From an uncultured Deinococcales bacterium (GTDB lineage Bacteria; Deinococcota; Deinococci; Deinococcales; Trueperaceae), in contig CALGZD010000404.1 in assembly GCA_937934635.1 (NCBI GenBank), forward strand, positions 1 through 9,243: a stretch of DNA of 9,243 nt, given 5' to 3'. The notes under the pieces were generated by a model, which worked only from the letters and a program-made list of their open reading frames with translations, was not told where the DNA came from and searched no databases. Both the position numbers and the translations under genes were made by a program. Positions 6,250 to 9,243 of this stretch are shown here, one piece after another (positions within the stretch are counted from its first letter, which is position 1; every line of letters begins with the position of its first letter).

Positions 6250-7275
6250 ATGAGCTTATTTGCCTATATCCTCCGACGGTTAGTGTTTGCAGCTTTTGTA
6301 GTTGCAGGCGTTATCGTCATTACCTTCATCATTTCAAATGTTGTGCCAAATGATCCTGCTAGACTCTACGCAGGTGTAAAGGCTAAACCTGAACAGGTCG
6401 CAGCAGTCAGGGAAAAACTTGGCTTGAATGATTCTTTGCCAATTCAGTTTGGACGTTATGTTAGTAACTTAGCACAAGGAGATTTAGGTGACTCGTTTAA
6501 GACGAGACGCCCGATTGTTGAAGACCTGAAAATTTTCTTTCCTGCAACAATGGAACTGGTTATCTTTGCTATGCTTTTAGCACTGATTATTGGCATACCC
6601 ATCGGTGTTTTAAGTGCAGCAAATCGAGGTACATGGATTGATAATCTCAGCCGAGTTGTAACGATAGCTGGTGTATCCATTCCTTCATTTTGGTTAGCTA
6701 TATTGCTTCAATTATTATTCTTTAGTGCATTAGATTGGTTGCCCCTCAGTGGACGCTTGAGCCGAACAATGATGATAATGGAGCCCATCGAAACAATTAC
6801 TGGTTTTTACAGCATTGATGGCATCCTAACTCGTAATTGGGCAGCTTGGCGCAATGCACTTTGGCATCTCATACTACCTGTAGTTGTTTTAGCAACGTAC
6901 CCCATAAGTTTGATTGCCCGTATGACACGTGCTGCCATGATTGAAGTGCTTGAAGAACCTTACATACGCACAGCTAAAGCTTCAGGCTTGCCTTTCATGC
7001 AGGTGCTTTTTCGCAGGGCTTTAAAGAACGCTTTTATACCTACACTTACTGTTTTAGGTCTAAGCTTTGCTGCATCAATTACGGGTGCTGTTCTTGTAGA
7101 GATTATCTTTGCTTGGCCAGGTATTGGTAAGTATGTGACCGATGCAATTATTGCCACAGATTTTCCTGTGATTGTCGGCGTTACATTACTTGTAACCATC
7201 GTCTATGTGCTTATCAATCTTATTGTTGATGTTGTACAAGCGTTGCTTGATCCAAGAATTGAGTTGGGCAGTTAG
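6250..7275 (+). CDS. DppB-type ABC transporter permease (peptide/nickel family)
   Basis: Predicted 341-aa inner-membrane permease, normal length for DppB/OppB/NikB. The first membrane helix is at about 11-30 and is followed by the usual periplasmic segment containing NDPARLYAG and REKLGLNDSLPIQFGRY, which ends in GDLGDSF. Further helices lie at about 96-120, 135-158, 198-222, 265-290 and 305-330. The cytoplasmic EAA-type loop that contacts the ATPase is at about 238-263 (IRTAKASGLPFMQVLF, ending NAFIP). It starts 20 nt after the regulator stop with no clear Shine-Dalgarno sequence, and its stop is 1 nt from the next permease, so the three genes look co-transcribed. It should form a heterodimer with the DppC-like protein and take ligand from a binding protein, probably the one encoded at 219-1778. 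No ATPase gene is present nearby. The ligand class (peptide, nickel or other) is unresolved. Confidence 0.93.
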   Translation: MSLFAYILRRLVFAAFVVAGVIVITFIISNVVPNDPARLYAGVKAKPEQVAAVREKLGLNDSLPIQFGRYVSNLAQGDLGDSFKTRRPIVEDLKIFFPATMELVIFAMLLALIIGIPIGVLSAANRGTWIDNLSRVVTIAGVSIPSFWLAILLQLLFFSALDWLPLSGRLSRTMMIMEPIETITGFYSIDGILTRNWAAWRNALWHLILPVVVLATYPISLIARMTRAAMIEVLEEPYIRTAKASGLPFMQVLFRRALKNAFIPTLTVLGLSFAASITGAVLVEIIFAWPGIGKYVTDAIIATDFPVIVGVTLLVTIVYVLINLIVDVVQALLDPRIELGS

Positions 7276-7276
7276 T

Positions 7277-8194
7277 ATGGATAATACTCAACCCATCAAA
7301 GCACCAGCACGATTGTTAGGTCCGTTAGCATCAGTTTTCTCTTCAGGAAATAATAGAAGTTTCAACGCTTTTAAACGAGATGGTTTAGCAGTTGCTAGTC
7401 TCATTATATTGGTAATTATCATTGCAGCATCAATCTTTGCCCCTTGGCTTACGCCTTATGCTGAGCAAGGTGCAGGTGTGCCAAACATCTTAGATAAATT
7501 TGAACCACCAAGTAGCAAGTATTGGTGGGGAACTGACCAACTAGGTCGAGATGTTTTAGCTAGGGTCCTCTACGGAGGACGGACTTCACTTTTTGCCGCT
7601 TTTGGAATTGTCTTTTTAGCACTGATTAGCGGAACGCTGCTTGGTGCGGTAGCAGGTTATGTAGGTGGGTGGCTTGATGAAGTTATTATGCGGATTACGG
7701 ATATCTTTTTGGCATTCCCACCACTGTTACTTGCGATTACGATTGCGGCTGTGCTCGAGCCCAATCTCCGTAACACCATCATCGCTGTTGCCCTAACGTG
7801 GTGGCCATGGTACACCCGAATAGCTCGTGGTCAGGCAATCAGCTTGCGAGAGCGAGCCTTTGTACAAGCTGCCCAAGGTCTTGGTGCTAGCAACTTTAGC
7901 ATCATCCAAAAACATGTTGTGCCTAATCTTATGACCCCAGTTTTGGTGCAGGCTACGCTGGATTTGGGCACTGCCATTATGACGGTTACGGGCTTGAGTT
8001 TTTTAGGAATTGGTGTGCAAGCGCCAACTGCTGATTGGGGTGTGATGGTGAATGAGGGGCGGTTGTTTGTGCAGAGTGGTATTTGGTGGGTGGCGACTTT
8101 TCCTGGGTTGATGATTTTTGTTAGTACATTGGCTTTTAACTTACTGGGGGATAGCATTCAGATTGTTTTGAATCCGAAGACTAGAAGAGCATAA
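7277..8194 (+). CDS. DppC-type ABC transporter permease (peptide/nickel family)
   Basis: Predicted 305-aa inner-membrane permease, usual size for DppC/OppC/NikC. After an N-terminal cytoplasmic tail there is a first helix at about 41-62, then the subfamily motif WWGTDQLGRDVLARVLYGGR, with several more helices following. The ATPase-contact loop is at about 192-220 (FVQAAQGLGASNFSIIQKHV). The closing block GLSFLGIGVQAPTADWG is typical. I start at ATG 7277, 1 nt after the dppB-like stop; an upstream in-frame start at 7205 would overlap that gene by 71 bp and add an untypical segment. No strong Shine-Dalgarno sequence is seen, so translation may be coupled to the gene before. It ends this rightward unit: the expected DppD/DppF ATPases do not follow, and instead there is a repeat element and a convergent gene. 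Confidence 0.93.
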   Translation: MDNTQPIKAPARLLGPLASVFSSGNNRSFNAFKRDGLAVASLIILVIIIAASIFAPWLTPYAEQGAGVPNILDKFEPPSSKYWWGTDQLGRDVLARVLYGGRTSLFAAFGIVFLALISGTLLGAVAGYVGGWLDEVIMRITDIFLAFPPLLLAITIAAVLEPNLRNTIIAVALTWWPWYTRIARGQAISLRERAFVQAAQGLGASNFSIIQKHVVPNLMTPVLVQATLDLGTAIMTVTGLSFLGIGVQAPTADWGVMVNEGRLFVQSGIWWVATFPGLMIFVSTLAFNLLGDSIQIVLNPKTRRA

Positions 8195-8198
8195 ACTG

Positions 8199-8300
8199 CC
8201 CTCACCCCCGACCCCTCTCCCAATTGTTGGGAGAGGGGAGAAAACAGAAAATTAGAGTTTTTAGTCTTCCTCTCCCCAAGCTTGGGAGAGGAGGTAGAGG
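8199..8300. repeat. Intergenic palindromic repeat element with two related hairpins
   Basis: GC-rich, C/G-strand-biased DNA unlike its AT-richer neighbours. Hairpin 1 has 12-bp perfect arms (CCCCTCTCCCAA at 8212-8223, TTGGGAGAGGGG at 8227-8238) with a 3-nt loop. Hairpin 2 has 9-bp arms (TCCTCTCCC at 8268-8276, GGGAGAGGA at 8284-8292) around AAGCTT. The two share the CCTCTCCC/GGGAGAGG core and are joined by about 29 bp of AT-rich DNA. The left end (CCCTCACCCCC) is partly mirrored by a decayed right end (AGGTAGAGG). The form is that of a small non-coding mobile or REP/MITE-like repeat; similar CCCTCACCCC...CCCTCTCCC repeats are scattered in many bacterial genomes. Neither hairpin is followed by a T-run, so it is not a classic intrinsic terminator, although it could stop or stabilise convergent transcripts. 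Confidence 0.7.
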
Positions 8301-8304
8301 TTAT

Positions 8305-9243
8305 TTAGGTTTGAGATTTCATCAACGCTTCAATAGCCACATAATCAATGTCAAATCCAAAATACCTTGGTCCTGAACAAGCTAAACCAGCTTCAGAACG
8401 AAACGCTTCTAAGCCTTTCATACCTACAGCTACAATTTCATCACCCTCAGCAATGAGATCATTGGTCGTACCCTCACCAGTTTCTTTATAAGCAAGCGTC
8501 ACCAGGTCTGGGCTACACACAAAAGGTTGACCGTTGAGCCATGAAACATGGTGCTCATTCTTGAACCAAACTTTAAAAGACTGTCCTTCGAAGTCAGCAC
8601 GACCTTCAAGATGCAACATGCCAAACATATAGCCATCTCTGTCTTCCCATTCTTTTTTAGTTACAACACCATCAAAGAGTTTCCAACCACCTGTTTCTTT
8701 CAAAGCTGCGTCAATCGGATTTTGACCTTGCTCACGAGCTTGTCGCAATGCTTTACCAAGGGTGAAACAATGACTCAAAGTGCCGTGAACTAGAATATCT
8801 TTCATTTCATTGGCAGGTAACAGGGTTGAAGCAATAGACGTGCCATAAAATCCAGCAATAGATAGTTGCTTGCCAATGCGCTCCACCATGTAACCATTGG
8901 GCGCATAAGTAGTGATGTTAGTGCTTCCCCAACAGTCAACGCTGGCGAAGGGCCAGCTATCTTTGCCGAAAAGGTAGGGTGTGCCTTGCAATTCTTCGGG
9001 GACGGCTCTGCCTGAGTAATCGCCATCGACAGCAGGAATGCCTAATCTCGCTGCGGTGATGAGGGGTGCAGGCGTGTTGCTTGCACCAAGTTCGACAGGG
9101 ACGATGCAGGTGATGTCTTTGCCAATGTGGGTGGAAAGTGCTTGCACGGCTCGAGCCATTGTTTTATCCCCCAGCTCATCAATCATTTCAAGCTTGCTGT
9201 CTTCAATTTCTTTTTTTGTTTCTTCAGAAATAGGCGCAATCGA
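8305..9243 (-). CDS. DUF917 / S-methyl-thiohydantoin desulfurase-like protein, N-terminus beyond window
   Basis: The reading frame is open to the right edge, so 312 residues are visible and the true start lies outside; the ATG at 9186 is internal. The family is about 350-380 aa, so roughly 40-70 residues are missing, including the Gly-rich N-terminal segment. The signature VDGDYSGRAVPEE falls at visible residues 72-84, preceded by PAPLITAARLGIP (58-70). The C-terminal half is continuous and ends normally (stop 8305-8307). Family members were long called DUF917 and were later annotated as S-methyl thiohydantoin desulfurases; they often neighbour hydantoinase genes, which fits here. The gene is convergent with the DppC-like permease, separated by the palindromic repeat. 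The exact reaction in this organism is an inference from family naming and context. Confidence 0.85.
   Translation of the reverse strand, partial: SIAPISEETKKEIEDSKLEMIDELGDKTMARAVQALSTHIGKDITCIVPVELGASNTPAPLITAARLGIPAVDGDYSGRAVPEELQGTPYLFGKDSWPFASVDCWGSTNITTYAPNGYMVERIGKQLSIAGFYGTSIASTLLPANEMKDILVHGTLSHCFTLGKALRQAREQGQNPIDAALKETGGWKLFDGVVTKKEWEDRDGYMFGMLHLEGRADFEGQSFKVWFKNEHHVSWLNGQPFVCSPDLVTLAYKETGEGTTNDLIAEGDEIVAVGMKGLEAFRSEAGLACSGPRYFGFDIDYVAIEALMKSQT

Noticed and set aside
7205..7276. Longer start for the DppC-like permease
   Set aside because: It would overlap the DppB-like gene by 71 bp and add residues not typical of the family; ATG 7277 lies 1 nt after the preceding stop and gives the usual length.
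7831..8157. A 108-codon leftward open frame inside the DppC-like gene
   Set aside because: Antisense to a clear permease with family motifs throughout; its residues show no domain.
8212..8292. A CRISPR array or classic terminator at the double hairpin
   Set aside because: There are only two imperfect palindromic units and no regular spacers, and neither stem is followed by a T-run on either strand.
8802..9186. ATG at 9186 as the true start of the DUF917 gene, and an out-of-frame leftward frame at 8802-9026
   Set aside because: The DUF917 frame stays open from 9186 to the window edge and the family's N-terminal segment is missing, so the ATG is internal. The 8802-9026 frame is a shadow in another phase.

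Overview
The window carries a compact catabolic and uptake locus of about 9.2 kb from a bacterium with moderate-to-low GC content, by eye in the low-to-mid 40s. The periplasmic binding protein has a classical Sec signal peptide (AFA|Q) and no lipobox cysteine, which points to a diderm (Gram-negative type) cell. I cannot place it more precisely from this sequence.

Layout: a leftward operon (5571 to 219) encodes hyuA, hyuB and a family-5 peptide/nickel-type substrate-binding protein, and ends at a clean intrinsic terminator (about 164-195). Back to back with it, across a 172-bp AT-rich spacer, a rightward operon (5744 to 8194) encodes an Lrp/AsnC regulator and two DppB/DppC-type ABC permeases. 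A palindromic repeat element of about 100 bp (8199-8300) fills the gap between dppC and a convergent leftward gene that runs off the right edge. That gene is a DUF917 / S-methyl-thiohydantoin desulfurase-like protein with its N-terminus missing. The first 81 bases may hold the tail of a rightward gene, but this is weak.

How the genes may work together (inference): the binding protein and the two permeases, split between divergent operons, would import a peptide-like or cyclic-amide compound. HyuA/HyuB would open a hydantoin or oxoproline-like ring using ATP. The DUF917 protein would act on a related (thio)hydantoin. The Lrp-type protein probably controls both divergent operons. The spacer contains three related 14-bp sites, and a weaker fourth, at about 30-bp steps (three helical turns), around a TTGACA promoter for hyuA. 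No transporter ATPase (DppD/DppF) and no carbamoylase is present in the window.

The most interesting points are the phased operator array, the split transporter without ATPases, the atypical residues in the HyuA/HyuB signature motifs, and the link with DUF917.
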